Source: Brasilonema angustatum HA4187-MV1 (GTDB taxonomy: Bacteria; Cyanobacteriota; Cyanobacteriia; Cyanobacteriales; Nostocaceae). From it: 64,000 bases of DNA. The stretch spans positions 1 to 64,000 of the forward strand of contig JAHHGV010000025.1 of assembly GCA_019359695.1 (NCBI GenBank), written 5' to 3'. Shown here piece after piece: positions 18,327-26,578 of the stretch; position 1 is the stretch's first letter, and every line of letters starts with the position of its first letter. Position numbers and translations under genes: made by a program. The notes under the pieces were generated by a model. It saw only the letters and a program-made list of their open reading frames with translations. It was not told where the DNA came from and did not search any database.

Positions 18327-19661
18327 ATGGAAGAAAAACTAAAGATTTTAATTATAGATGATGATGAAATAGACCGCATGGCAGTACGTTGTATCCTCAG
18401 CAAAACAGGCGTTGAAATGGAAGTGTCTGAGGTGGGCGACTTAAGAAGTGCGATCGCTCTTTTGAGTGATACTTTATATGATTGTGTCTTTCTCGACTAT
18501 TGTTTACCAGACCAAGACGGTTTAAGTCTACTCCAAAACCTGCGTTTAAACAATATCGAAGTGCCTGTTATCGTTTTGACAAGTCATGAAGATGAACAGA
18601 TAGCAGTTGAATTGATGAAAGCAGGTGCTGCTGATTGTATATCCAAGTCATCGAGGTTGTCGTCGGAAATTTTGCTAAAGCTTTTGCGGAATGCGATCCG
18701 CCTTCACCATGCAGAAATGCAAGTCGCCTTAGTTAATCAACAACTGCACCAAAGCAATGAACTCCTGATTCGTCAAAAGCAGGAACTGGAAGTACAGCGA
18801 CAACATATAGAGTTACAAAACCTCAGGCTTATCGAAGCCTCACACCTCAAGTCGCAGTTTCTTGCAACAATATCTCATGAGTTACGGACTCCGATGAATG
18901 TGATCATTGGGTTTTCTCAGTTATTGTTACGTCCTAAGTTTGGTCAGTTAACACATCAGCAAAAAGATATGCTAGAGCGTATTCTCAGTAACGCTAAGCA
19001 CTTGCTGATGCTGCTCAACCAAGTTATTGACTTTTCCAAACTAGAGAGAGGAAGGTTAGATTTCAAACCAGAAATATTTGATTTATCAAAGGTGGTGAAT
19101 GCTACTGTGGAAGAGATACGTTCTCTAGCAGAGGAGAAAAATCTGTCTTTATTAATTCAAATGGACTTGCAAAACTCTCTGATGTTCAATGATCCAACAC
19201 GCATACGGCAGATTTTAACCAACCTGCTTTCAAACGCTATCAAGTTTACAGAGTCTGGCAGTATAGCAGTTGAAGTGAAGGAACTACCAGAACTAAGAGT
19301 CGAGATTGCAGTTCATGATACTGGCATAGGTATTGCTTCTGCTGATTTACAAAAGATTTTTGAACCTTTTCGGCAAGTAGATCAAAGTATCACCCGCAAA
19401 TATTCTGGAACAGGTGTGGGCTTGCCAATTATCAAAGCGTTGCTGCAAACGATGGGTGGTAACATCAGCGTGGAAAGTCAGTTGAATAATCATTCAGTCT
19501 TTCGGATTCAACTACCACGTCATATATCATCCTTAAGCCAAGAAGGTTCAGATCGAACATCAAACTTTACTCATGCTTCAGCCAGAAAACATTTTTGGAG
19601 ACACCAAGCAATTCCTCGTTTTGCTCAAGAAGGTGCACACAGTAACAGTAGAGATAGTTAA
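18327..19661 (+). CDS. Hybrid histidine kinase with N-terminal receiver (REC-HisKA-HATPase)
   Basis: 444 residues. The receiver domain (1-120) has the acidic triad IDDDEID and the phospho-acceptor D57 in FLDYCLPDQDG. A coiled coil (~130-172) leads to HisKA with H184 in ISHELRTPMN. The ATPase domain shows the N box (QILTNLLSNAIKFTESG), the G1 box DTGIGIASADL, and SGTGVGLPI for the G2 box. The last ~45 residues after the ATPase are not conserved. This is a soluble kinase without its own sensor domain, so it is probably a phosphorelay intermediate. The upstream Rcp1-like gene is dead, which may leave the relay rewired. Confidence 0.92.
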   Translation: MEEKLKILIIDDDEIDRMAVRCILSKTGVEMEVSEVGDLRSAIALLSDTLYDCVFLDYCLPDQDGLSLLQNLRLNNIEVPVIVLTSHEDEQIAVELMKAGAADCISKSSRLSSEILLKLLRNAIRLHHAEMQVALVNQQLHQSNELLIRQKQELEVQRQHIELQNLRLIEASHLKSQFLATISHELRTPMNVIIGFSQLLLRPKFGQLTHQQKDMLERILSNAKHLLMLLNQVIDFSKLERGRLDFKPEIFDLSKVVNATVEEIRSLAEEKNLSLLIQMDLQNSLMFNDPTRIRQILTNLLSNAIKFTESGSIAVEVKELPELRVEIAVHDTGIGIASADLQKIFEPFRQVDQSITRKYSGTGVGLPIIKALLQTMGGNISVESQLNNHSVFRIQLPRHISSLSQEGSDRTSNFTHASARKHFWRHQAIPRFAQEGAHSNSRDS

Positions 19662-19667
19662 CGTTCT

Positions 19668-19689
19668 CCCCCAAACTTTAGTTTGGGGG
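19668..19689. terminator. Nine-bp inverted repeat between the kinase genes
   Basis: CCCCCAAAC and GTTTGGGGG around a TTTA loop, seven bases after the first kinase stop and 54 before the next start. There is no T-run, so attenuator, RNA-stabilising hairpin or weak terminator are all possible. Confidence 0.5.
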
Positions 19690-19742
19690 ATTGTTGGGCT
19701 GATCAGCCTATGTACAGATTTAGCTTGTTAAAATAAATAATT

Positions 19743-20867
19743 ATGCTAGCAGAAGACAATTCTCAAGTCGAACATATACTTGCTGTTGATGATAATCCCG
19801 ATAATCTCATCTTACTTGAAACAATTTTAGAGAGTGAAGGGTATAAGGTTGAGTTAATCTCCAATGGTATGGATGCTCTGGAGCAAATTGCCCAAGATCC
19901 ACCCGACTTAATTTTATTAGATGTCATGATGCCAGAAATAGATGGCTATGAAGTGACACGCCGCATTCGTCAAAATCGAGAAATATCATATATTCCTATA
20001 CTGCTAATCACAGCCTATCATGATGCGAGTGTTGTTGAAGGTTTGGATGCAGGAGCAGATGATTTTATTCGTAAACCATTCGATCATGAAGAATTGCTGG
20101 CAAGAGTACGATCAATGCTGCGCCTCAAGCACAGTATTGATGAACAACGAAAAATGGCACGACAACGAGAAGACTTTGTTTCACGTCTGACTCACGATTT
20201 GCGAACCCCGCTAGTAGCCGCAGATCGGATGCTTCATTTATTTCATGAAGAACTATTTTGTGCTATTTCGCCAGACATGAAAGAGGCGATATTCGCCATG
20301 ATTCGCAGCAACCAGAACTTGTTGGAAATGGTGAACAACCTCCTAGAAGTCTACCGCTTTGAGGCAGGTAAAAAAAATCTTCAACTTGAAAGTTGCAATT
20401 TGCGGCAAATTGTAGAAGAAATTGTTCAAGAACTGACTCCTCTTGTGATTGAGAAGGGGTTAACTATCAATATAGACTCTAGCAACTTAGATCAAAAAGA
20501 CGAAACAGCAGGTGTGCTTAAAGGCGATCGCTTAGAATTACGACGAGTCACAGCCAATCTAGTTGGAAATGCCATTAAATTTACAGATACAGGAAGTGTT
20601 AACATTCGCCTGTGTGAAACACCCGTCAAATCTGAAGGTAAAACTTGGGTGATCATTGAAGTCCAAGATACAGGATTCGGCATTGCTCCGGAAGATCAAG
20701 CTACAATCTTTGAGCGGTTTCGTCAAGGTAAAAATAAGCGTGCTGGCAGTGGCTTGGGATTGCATCTGTCGCAGCGTATCATTGAATCACATAAGGGAAG
20801 AATTGACGTTTTTTCTGAACTTGGTAAAGGCAGTGTATTTACTGTACGTTTACCTAAACAACCTTAA
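19743..20867 (+). CDS. Hybrid histidine kinase with N-terminal receiver (REC-HisKA-HATPase)
   Basis: 374 residues. The receiver has acidic residues in LAVDDNPDN, phospho-acceptor D60 in LILLDVMMPEIDGYEV and Lys in FIRKPFDHEE. The HisKA domain has H151 in RLTHDLRTPLVA, and the ATPase has NLVGNAIKFTD, DTGFGIAPEDQ and GSGLGLHLSQ. No membrane segment or PAS/GAF sensor is present. It is the second of a kinase pair on the same strand, 81 bp after the first; the two could exchange phosphate through their receivers. Confidence 0.93.
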   Translation: MLAEDNSQVEHILAVDDNPDNLILLETILESEGYKVELISNGMDALEQIAQDPPDLILLDVMMPEIDGYEVTRRIRQNREISYIPILLITAYHDASVVEGLDAGADDFIRKPFDHEELLARVRSMLRLKHSIDEQRKMARQREDFVSRLTHDLRTPLVAADRMLHLFHEELFCAISPDMKEAIFAMIRSNQNLLEMVNNLLEVYRFEAGKKNLQLESCNLRQIVEEIVQELTPLVIEKGLTINIDSSNLDQKDETAGVLKGDRLELRRVTANLVGNAIKFTDTGSVNIRLCETPVKSEGKTWVIIEVQDTGFGIAPEDQATIFERFRQGKNKRAGSGLGLHLSQRIIESHKGRIDVFSELGKGSVFTVRLPKQP

Positions 20868-21237
20868 GTTGTTTTCATCTGTAAGTTCTTTATTCCCTGT
20901 GATCTGCAATTGCACTTTACGGGGATATATATTAGGCTTTACGCCTAGAGGTTCACAAAAGCTTATATAAACAGCGATGGTAAATACTGCATTTGGAAGG
21001 TGATTTTAGCAAATTTGACCAAATATAATGTTTTCAATAGTTCGGGATTCCCGAGTTTACTAGATTTGATAGTAAAGTTACACTACTATTGATAACTCAA
21101 AAAGTCAAGAGTGAATGTCGCTAGTCTGTCAACCCCAAATCTGAGTGACGCCTGAGAAATTAAGTAACTAATAGCTTATAACATCACTTTTTGACTTGTC
21201 GCTGGTGGTCTAAATCTCTAGGAAAAACAACAAGCAC
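20868..21237. other. Intergenic region, nothing recognised
   Basis: 370 bp without supported gene. A weak hairpin TAGGC-TTTAC-GCCTA lies at about 20932-20946. Confidence 0.4.
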
Positions 21238-21675
21238 ATGACTACACCAATACCTACTCGCGGTCAAGTAGAAAGAACTTTAGCACAACGTATTCAAGCC
21301 TTGTATCGTGACCAATTCGGTCATCAGCCTAGTAAAGTTACCTGTCAACTTTCGGATCACAATGTCGTAGTTATTATAGAGAATTCTATCACTAAACCAG
21401 AAAAATTGCTGCTTAAAACAGGTCATGAAGAATTAGCTGAAGAAGTTCGGTCAGACTTGGATGATGCAATTCAGCCACAACTCAAGGTATTAATTGAAGA
21501 AACTTTAAATGTTCCAGTGATAGAACTTTTAACTGATGCCACATTAGATACTGGTCGTACTGGCATTATTGCTATTTTGACAGATCAACCTACTATCCGC
21601 ACTCCAACATCTGACTCTAACAAAGTTAGTACGACAACTTCATCTGATAGAAGTAACACTTCAAAATCCGCGTGA
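21238..21675 (+). CDS. DUF2294 / MpsC-like protein
   Basis: 145 residues. The first ~115 match the DUF2294 (MpsC) family: RGQVERTLAQRIQALYRDQFGHQPSKVTC, NVVVIIENSITKPEKLLL and LIEETLNVPVIELLTDATLDTGRTGIIAIL. The Staphylococcus homologue MpsC has been linked to a membrane-potential-generating bicarbonate/cation system, but cyanobacterial members are uncharacterised and no mpsA or mpsB is adjacent. The Ser/Thr-rich C-terminal tail is probably disordered. It converges with the CheY-like gene, leaving only 5 bp between the stops. Confidence 0.8.
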   Translation: MTTPIPTRGQVERTLAQRIQALYRDQFGHQPSKVTCQLSDHNVVVIIENSITKPEKLLLKTGHEELAEEVRSDLDDAIQPQLKVLIEETLNVPVIELLTDATLDTGRTGIIAILTDQPTIRTPTSDSNKVSTTTSSDRSNTSKSA

Positions 21676-21680
21676 TATGG

Positions 21681-22133
21681 TTAATCTTTAGATAGATTAT
21701 AAGCTAAATCTGGATTCCACTCCTGACAAAGGTAATGGGCAACCAGAGCTTCTAAGTCTTCTATCATGTAGGGTTTACTGATGTAGTCGTTAAAACCTGC
21801 ACTCAAAATGCGTTCTCTATCCTCTGTACTCGCTAATGCTGTCACCGCAATAACTACAATATGACTGGTTAGAGGTTCTTGTTTTAGAGAACGCACTATA
21901 TCTATGCCACTAAGACCTGGTAATAAAATATCTAGCAGTATTAAGTCTGGTTGATACTCTTTTGCAACAAGTAATGTTGTTAAACCATCGTTTTGACTAA
22001 TAAGCTTACAACCCAGGGATTCAAGGGTATAACTCAACAGCAGTAGGTTATCCTCATTATCTTCCACCGCTAATATTAAGGGTGGTTGAGAATTTTGCTT
22101 TTTTTGATGACTGAATAATTGTGCCTGCTTCAT
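21681..22133 (-). CDS. Single-domain CheY-like response regulator
   Basis: 150 residues: a short Gln/Lys-rich N-terminal extension, then one receiver domain with acidic pocket AVEDNEDN, phospho-acceptor D68 in LILLDILLPGLSGID, Thr in AVTALAS and Lys in YISKPYM. No output domain. This type often works with hybrid kinases as a phosphorelay shuttle; the two REC-kinases 1-3 kb away on the other strand are candidates but nothing in the sequence proves it. Confidence 0.92.
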   Translation of the reverse strand: MKQAQLFSHQKKQNSQPPLILAVEDNEDNLLLLSYTLESLGCKLISQNDGLTTLLVAKEYQPDLILLDILLPGLSGIDIVRSLKQEPLTSHIVVIAVTALASTEDRERILSAGFNDYISKPYMIEDLEALVAHYLCQEWNPDLAYNLSKD

Positions 22134-22903
22134 GTCTTCTCCAGAAGATTCATGTCAAACTCATAATCTGTCTTGAGAAAATAAACGAGGCACTCCGTAA
22201 GCGGTTAGGTAGCGCTCACATTAGACTGGCTCGCGTCTCAACTCTACCAAGTTGATTATCTTTGCTCACTCAATGAACTTTAAGGAAAGAATACCTCAAA
22301 CAAAGAAGTGAGAATATACTTCCTCATTATAGGCAAAATGGACAAAAATGATAGCGAATAAAGTTATAAGCACTAAATATTTTTAACAATGATTTAATGT
22401 GAAATCCTTAAATATACATGTCTGCATGGCAGCCTGTGATACAAAGTTCACCAAACTGTTTGGTAAGTATTGGGTTATGAGCGTTTGGGTGTAGGTCGCA
22501 AACTATTACACCTCCAGACATCTTATTTTTCGTGTTGGTATAAAAATGAAAACTTTTTCTAGAGGCTTGACACATTTTGTAGTAAAAGTGTAACATACAA
22601 AGTATCAATAAACAAAAATAGAAAATTTATAAAGTAATTAGCCTAGTACGTTGGGCGCGGAAATAAAGTTAGCATACCCTTGGCGTGTGCGCAGCGTCTA
22701 CAAGGAGGAGCAAAAAGCTTGTGATGTAAGCATGCGTGAATTCCGCCGTTGCGCACTAGTCGTTTCTCTGGGTACAGTTCCTTTTAAGTGATAAACGATG
22801 ACTATAGCAACTTACACGTAAGTAGTTTATATTACGATAAAACTTTTGCCAAATCTCCCATATCAGGAGATGACAACTCCACCACTGCAGGACAACTGAC
22901 AAT
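22134..22903. other. Gene-poor 0.77-kb region
   Basis: No supported gene on either strand. A GC-rich repeat-like piece (GGCGTGTGCGCAGCGTCTAC) lies at about 22682-22701 in otherwise AT-rich DNA. Confidence 0.4.
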
Positions 22904-24106
22904 ATGGACTTTGAATACTATAGAAATGACGAAGGCGCTCCTGCTAATAGTAACCGTCAAAGTTTACTAGCAAGTGGCTGGCGACCCTTCCATAGAGAGT
23001 TGGACTGGGAGTTTGTATGGCAACTGTTGTGTCACGACAGGCAAGAATTTACGCAAAAAAGTTTTAATTTGGCAAGTAACTTCGCTGAGATATTGGGACG
23101 GAATAATTATACTTGGTGGGCTAACTTATTGAGTGTTGTCTCTGATAATACTCGTTATGAAGTAGAAAAATATTGGAATTACATCACACCCGATCCTCTA
23201 TCACCAGACTATCGTTACAAAGATATTTTAAGTACGGAAACGCCTATCCTCCAATTTGTCAGCCGCAATAGCATTCCAATCGATTATGTTCTGAATCGTC
23301 TTCAAGAAATTACTGTATTGCGTGTTTTAGATGTGTTGGGATGTCCTGACATCATCACACAATATTATTTGGAACGAGATTTTTATTTTCCAGTTGAAAA
23401 ATTTGTCAACTGGGAGCGTTTGGACGTTCTTAACACCGTTTATGCTTATTGGTCAAAAAATGACGTTTGGCTACAAATAAACTCTTTTGACAGGGGACGA
23501 CGACAGTATACTTTATTAGGAAAAAATCTCGCGCCACTCATTAACAAAGCGACACATGATTTAGCAATTATGTTGAGTGGATATCAAACTCGTGTGGGTA
23601 AAGTTTACAGTCAATTTCCCATTCGGAGTTTTCCGGTCGATCTTCAAAACTTTACTGATTTAGTGCAGCAGGCAATTCTGAATCAGAAGCAGTTAGCAGT
23701 TTTGGTACATGGAGAACCAGGTACGGGTAAAACCGCCTGGACACAAGCAGTTGCTAAAGAGATTTTGGTGCCTTTGGGTTATGTGATTTTTATTTTGGAT
23801 CATGATGCGATCGCCAACTTTGTCCCACCAACATATCTAGAAAGAATTTGCATCATTATTAACGAGGCAGATAACTTAGCACAAAACCGCGCGAGTGAAG
23901 TAGCGCAGTACAGTAACAAAACCGAACATATATTGAGTTTACTAGACGGCACGCTGTACCAAAGTGTGATTGATGATTCTGGTATTCATATACAGCAGCA
24001 GTTAGTTGTTTTGATGACTTGTAACACCACAGAAAGATTAGATCCAGCAATGTTACGTAAGGGAAGAGTGGATTTGATGTGTGAGTTTACGCAACGATTT
24101 GTTTAA
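22904..24106 (+). CDS. AAA-family ATPase of unknown function
   Basis: 400 residues. Residues 1-240 have no recognised domain but are rich in aromatic residues. The AAA module shows Walker A GEPGTGKT at 270-277, Walker B ICIIINEAD at 315-323, a sensor-1-like MTCNTTERLDP and an arginine-containing RKGRVDL motif, as in BCS1/proteasomal-type AAA proteins. The protein ends soon after, with a very short C-terminal lid, so it may be minimal or a remodelling factor relying on its N-terminal domain for substrate choice. The downstream GNAT gene is on the same strand 55 bp away. I cannot assign a pathway. Confidence 0.78.
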   Translation: MDFEYYRNDEGAPANSNRQSLLASGWRPFHRELDWEFVWQLLCHDRQEFTQKSFNLASNFAEILGRNNYTWWANLLSVVSDNTRYEVEKYWNYITPDPLSPDYRYKDILSTETPILQFVSRNSIPIDYVLNRLQEITVLRVLDVLGCPDIITQYYLERDFYFPVEKFVNWERLDVLNTVYAYWSKNDVWLQINSFDRGRRQYTLLGKNLAPLINKATHDLAIMLSGYQTRVGKVYSQFPIRSFPVDLQNFTDLVQQAILNQKQLAVLVHGEPGTGKTAWTQAVAKEILVPLGYVIFILDHDAIANFVPPTYLERICIIINEADNLAQNRASEVAQYSNKTEHILSLLDGTLYQSVIDDSGIHIQQQLVVLMTCNTTERLDPAMLRKGRVDLMCEFTQRFV

Positions 24107-24161
24107 AAGCTCGGTTTTTCTAATTAGTTTATGAGCAGCGTAACTGGCGAAGTAAATTCTC

Positions 24162-25082
24162 ATGTGTGACGACATGACAGCAATATCTAAGATGAAAGTT
24201 AATCGATTTGAGGATGCAAATCAATTTTACGAGCGGGTGAAAGACTACTTGCTGAGTCACGAAGCATTGCATATCTTGTTACTAAGAATTTGCAACACCT
24301 TGATTCATCATCCACAACGGTATGATTGCCAACCCTACTTGGCGACTGTAGAAATGGATGGAAATCTTGTTTCAGTAGCAATGAGAACACCACCTCGTAG
24401 GTTGCTCTTATCAAAGGTAGAAAAGTTTGCAGCAGTGGAGGCGATCTGCGCGGAGCGCAGCAGCGAAGCTATCGCCCAAGATTTGCACTCTCATCAGGAG
24501 CAGTTACCAGGTGTTAGTGGTTTGGCTACGGAAGCTTTTGCCTTTGCTCAAGCTTGGCAAAGTGTTACAAATCAGTCCTACAAACTGGATAAGCAATTGA
24601 GAATTCATCAACTCGACAAAGTGCAGCCAATTTCTAGATCGGGTGGATACTTGCGCCTGGGGACTGAGGATGAGTACCTCCTATTACTAGACTGGTATAA
24701 AGCATTTGCAATAGAAGCCTTTGGATCTCTTCAAGGAGATGAAGAACGCAGTCTAGAACATTACCTGAGCCAGAAAACTCTGTATATTTGGCAGGATGAA
24801 GTATCCGTATCAATGGTTTGTGGTAAAGTTTCAACTCCTAATGGTGGTTGGATAGGACCTGTGTATACTCCAAAGAATTACCGAAGAAAGGGTTATGCCA
24901 CTTCTTGTGTGGCGGCTTTGAGTCAAACCCTTCTGGATCAGGGATGTCGATACTGCTTTTTATTCACAGACTCAGCAAACCCAACTTCAAACCACATTTA
25001 CAAAACCATCGGCTACCAAAGAGTGGCAGATTGGAACGATTACTCTTTCACCGAAAACAAAGCCGTCAATGTCACAGCATAA
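24162..25082 (+). CDS. GNAT-family N-acetyltransferase
   Basis: 306 residues (an ATG at 24192, MKVNRFED, is an alternative start). The C-terminal GNAT fold is clear: GGWIGPVYTPKNYRRKGYATSCVAALSQ contains the R/Q-x-x-G-x-G/A acetyl-CoA loop, followed by CRYCFLFTDSANPTSNHIYKTIGYQRV. The N-terminal half is a second, degenerate GNAT-like domain typical of this cyanobacterial group. Residues ~94-106 (AICAERSSEAIAQ) are encoded by a palindromic repeat at 24440-24476 that seems to have inserted in frame. The end overlaps the next gene by 14 bp, so the two are probably co-expressed. The substrate is unknown. Confidence 0.87.
   Translation: MCDDMTAISKMKVNRFEDANQFYERVKDYLLSHEALHILLLRICNTLIHHPQRYDCQPYLATVEMDGNLVSVAMRTPPRRLLLSKVEKFAAVEAICAERSSEAIAQDLHSHQEQLPGVSGLATEAFAFAQAWQSVTNQSYKLDKQLRIHQLDKVQPISRSGGYLRLGTEDEYLLLLDWYKAFAIEAFGSLQGDEERSLEHYLSQKTLYIWQDEVSVSMVCGKVSTPNGGWIGPVYTPKNYRRKGYATSCVAALSQTLLDQGCRYCFLFTDSANPTSNHIYKTIGYQRVADWNDYSFTENKAVNVTA
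24440..24476. repeat. Palindromic repeat unit inside the GNAT gene
   Basis: GGCGAT and ATCGCC form the outer arms, and CTGCGC-GGA-GCGCAG forms an inner hairpin. The unit is much more GC-rich than the gene around it and is translated as AICAERSSEAIA. Confidence 0.65.
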
Positions 25083-26037
25083 TTCTGTCACCATCACTGA
25101 TGTAGAAGCCGCCGCCAAGCGTTTAGCTGGTATTGCCCATCGCACCCCAGTTCTTACCTCCAGAACTGTGAATAATCGCACCAACGCTCAGGTGTTTTTC
25201 AAGTGCGAGAACTTTCAACGTACAGGATCTTTCAAATTTAGAGGTGCATACAATGCACTGTCACAGTTGTCTGAACAAGAGAAGCAAAAAGGCGTTTTGA
25301 CTTTTTCTTCTGGAAATCATGCTCAAGCAACAGCACTTGCTGGACAACTGCTCAACATTCCCACTACTATTGCGATGCCTGATGATGCTCCAGCCGTCAA
25401 GTTATCTGCGACTCGTGGATATGGCGGTGAGGTGGTTTTGTATAATCGCAAGCAAACCAACAGAGAAGAATTAGCCCAAACACTATTAACCGAGCGAGGA
25501 GGTGTGATGATTCCTCCTTACGACCATCCTCACATTGTGGCAGGACAAGGTACAGCTGCTAAAGAACTTATTCAAGAAGTTGGTGAACTGGACTTGCTGC
25601 TCGTTTGTTGCGGTGGTGGTGGATTACTTTCTGGTTCCGCCATTACAACCAAAGCCGTATTACCCAACTGTCGGGTGATAGGAGTAGAACCAGAACTTGC
25701 TGACGATGCGACACGTTCTTTTCACACCAAAACCCTACAAACTGTTCATAATCCAGAAACCATTGCTGATGGTGCTCGTACCCCTTATTTAGGTAAAATA
25801 ACTTTCCCACTGGTGCTGCATTATGTCGATGATATGGTCACGGTATCAGAAGAAGCGATTCTACGCACCATGTTCTTTTTGTGGGAACGCCTCAAAATTG
25901 TTATTGAACCGACTGGGGTGTTAGCCGCAGCGGCTTTGTTGGAAGGAGTGGTGAAAGTACAGGGGGCTAGGGTTGGTGTAATTATTAGCGGTGGAAATGT
26001 GGATTTGGCGAAAGTCGGTCAATTGTTTATCAACTAG
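25069..26037 (+). CDS. PLP-dependent serine/threonine (or hydroxyaspartate) dehydratase / racemase-like enzyme
   Basis: 322 residues of fold-type II PLP enzyme. The Schiff-base lysine K56 lies in GSFKFRGAYNAL, SSGNHAQATA is the carboxylate-binding loop, and CCGGGGLLSG is the phosphate-binding tetraglycine loop. The length and lack of a C-terminal ACT domain separate it from biosynthetic IlvA. It resembles catabolic threonine dehydratase, threo-3-hydroxyaspartate dehydratase and serine racemase, which cannot be told apart from sequence alone. The ATG lies inside the end of the GNAT gene (14-bp overlap), pointing to a shared transcript. Confidence 0.88.
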   Translation: MSQHNSVTITDVEAAAKRLAGIAHRTPVLTSRTVNNRTNAQVFFKCENFQRTGSFKFRGAYNALSQLSEQEKQKGVLTFSSGNHAQATALAGQLLNIPTTIAMPDDAPAVKLSATRGYGGEVVLYNRKQTNREELAQTLLTERGGVMIPPYDHPHIVAGQGTAAKELIQEVGELDLLLVCCGGGGLLSGSAITTKAVLPNCRVIGVEPELADDATRSFHTKTLQTVHNPETIADGARTPYLGKITFPLVLHYVDDMVTVSEEAILRTMFFLWERLKIVIEPTGVLAAAALLEGVVKVQGARVGVIISGGNVDLAKVGQLFIN

Positions 26038-26246
26038 GGGTGTAAGGGGGTGTTAGCGCAGCGAGCCGTAGGCTGGGTGTAAGGGGTAGGGGATGTAATT
26101 AGTGGGTGCACCGAACTAAGGGTGTAAAAGGATATGCCCGAAGGGCATTGTACCCCAGAGTTTAGGGGGTATGGTGCACATAATCCCTTGTTATCCCTTA
26201 AACCCCTACACCCTACACCCTTACACCCTTAGCTTTGATCAACTAA
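26038..26246. repeat. GGGTGTAAGGG-type repeat cluster
   Basis: Directly after the dehydratase stop the DNA consists of GGGGTGTAAGGGGG (26037-26050), GGGTGTAAGGGGTAGGGG (26075-26092) and, in the other orientation, CCCCTACACCCTACACCC and CCTTACACCC (26203-26229). The two orientations could pair into a large hairpin around 26130-26180. A GTTAGCGCAGCGAGCCGTAGGC unit is embedded at 26053-26074. The same motifs recur near 28.3, 40.9 and 45.2 kb. Confidence 0.7.
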
Positions 26247-26417
26247 TTATTCAATAATATGGAAGTAATAAGCAGCTACAAGGAAATTGATAGCCAGTAG
26301 GAACACTGCCCAACCTACACGAAAGGTATAAGGAGCTTTAGCTCCACTTTTAGCAATGTCTTCGCCTACTTTAGCAGCAGTAGCATTAGCAGCAGCTGTC
26401 TTAGCATCAGCAGTCAT
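26247..26417 (-). CDS. psaX: Photosystem I subunit PsaX
   Basis: 56 residues. The C-terminal part (APYTFRVGWAVFLLAINFLVAAYYF) is the PsaX signature: one transmembrane helix followed by a short lumenal or stromal end HIIE. PsaX is a small peripheral PSI subunit found in some cyanobacteria, where it helps hold an antenna chlorophyll and lipid. The start ATG at 26417 has a clear AGGAGA site (rev. strand, about 26423-26428). The N-terminal Ala/Lys-rich part before KAPY (27 residues, MTADAKTAAANATAAK...) is unusually long compared with the ~40-residue PsaX of Thermosynechococcus. The gene stands alone between the repeat cluster and lipA. Confidence 0.9.
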   Translation of the reverse strand: MTADAKTAAANATAAKVGEDIAKSGAKAPYTFRVGWAVFLLAINFLVAAYYFHIIE

Positions 26418-26578
26418 TGTGTTCTCTCCTATTTAAAGACTTCTTAACAAATACCAAAGAGCTGTCATATATTGCCAGATTCTTCAAGAATATTTTTGTA
26501 GACTTTGCAGCACAAATCAGCAAAAATAAACAAAATGTAGCACAAAGTCTTTTTGAGGATGGTTTAATGGTGGGAACT

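Noticed and set aside
19560-19740. Out-of-frame ORF at the end of the first REC-kinase (MLQPENIFGDTKQFLVLL) as a separate regulator gene
   Set aside because: It overlaps the kinase 3' end and stops after about 55 codons without receiver motifs; the hint of a regulator N-terminus is too weak.
22408-22608. 66-codon frame on the minus strand
   Set aside because: No ribosome site and no motif; AT-rich spacer.
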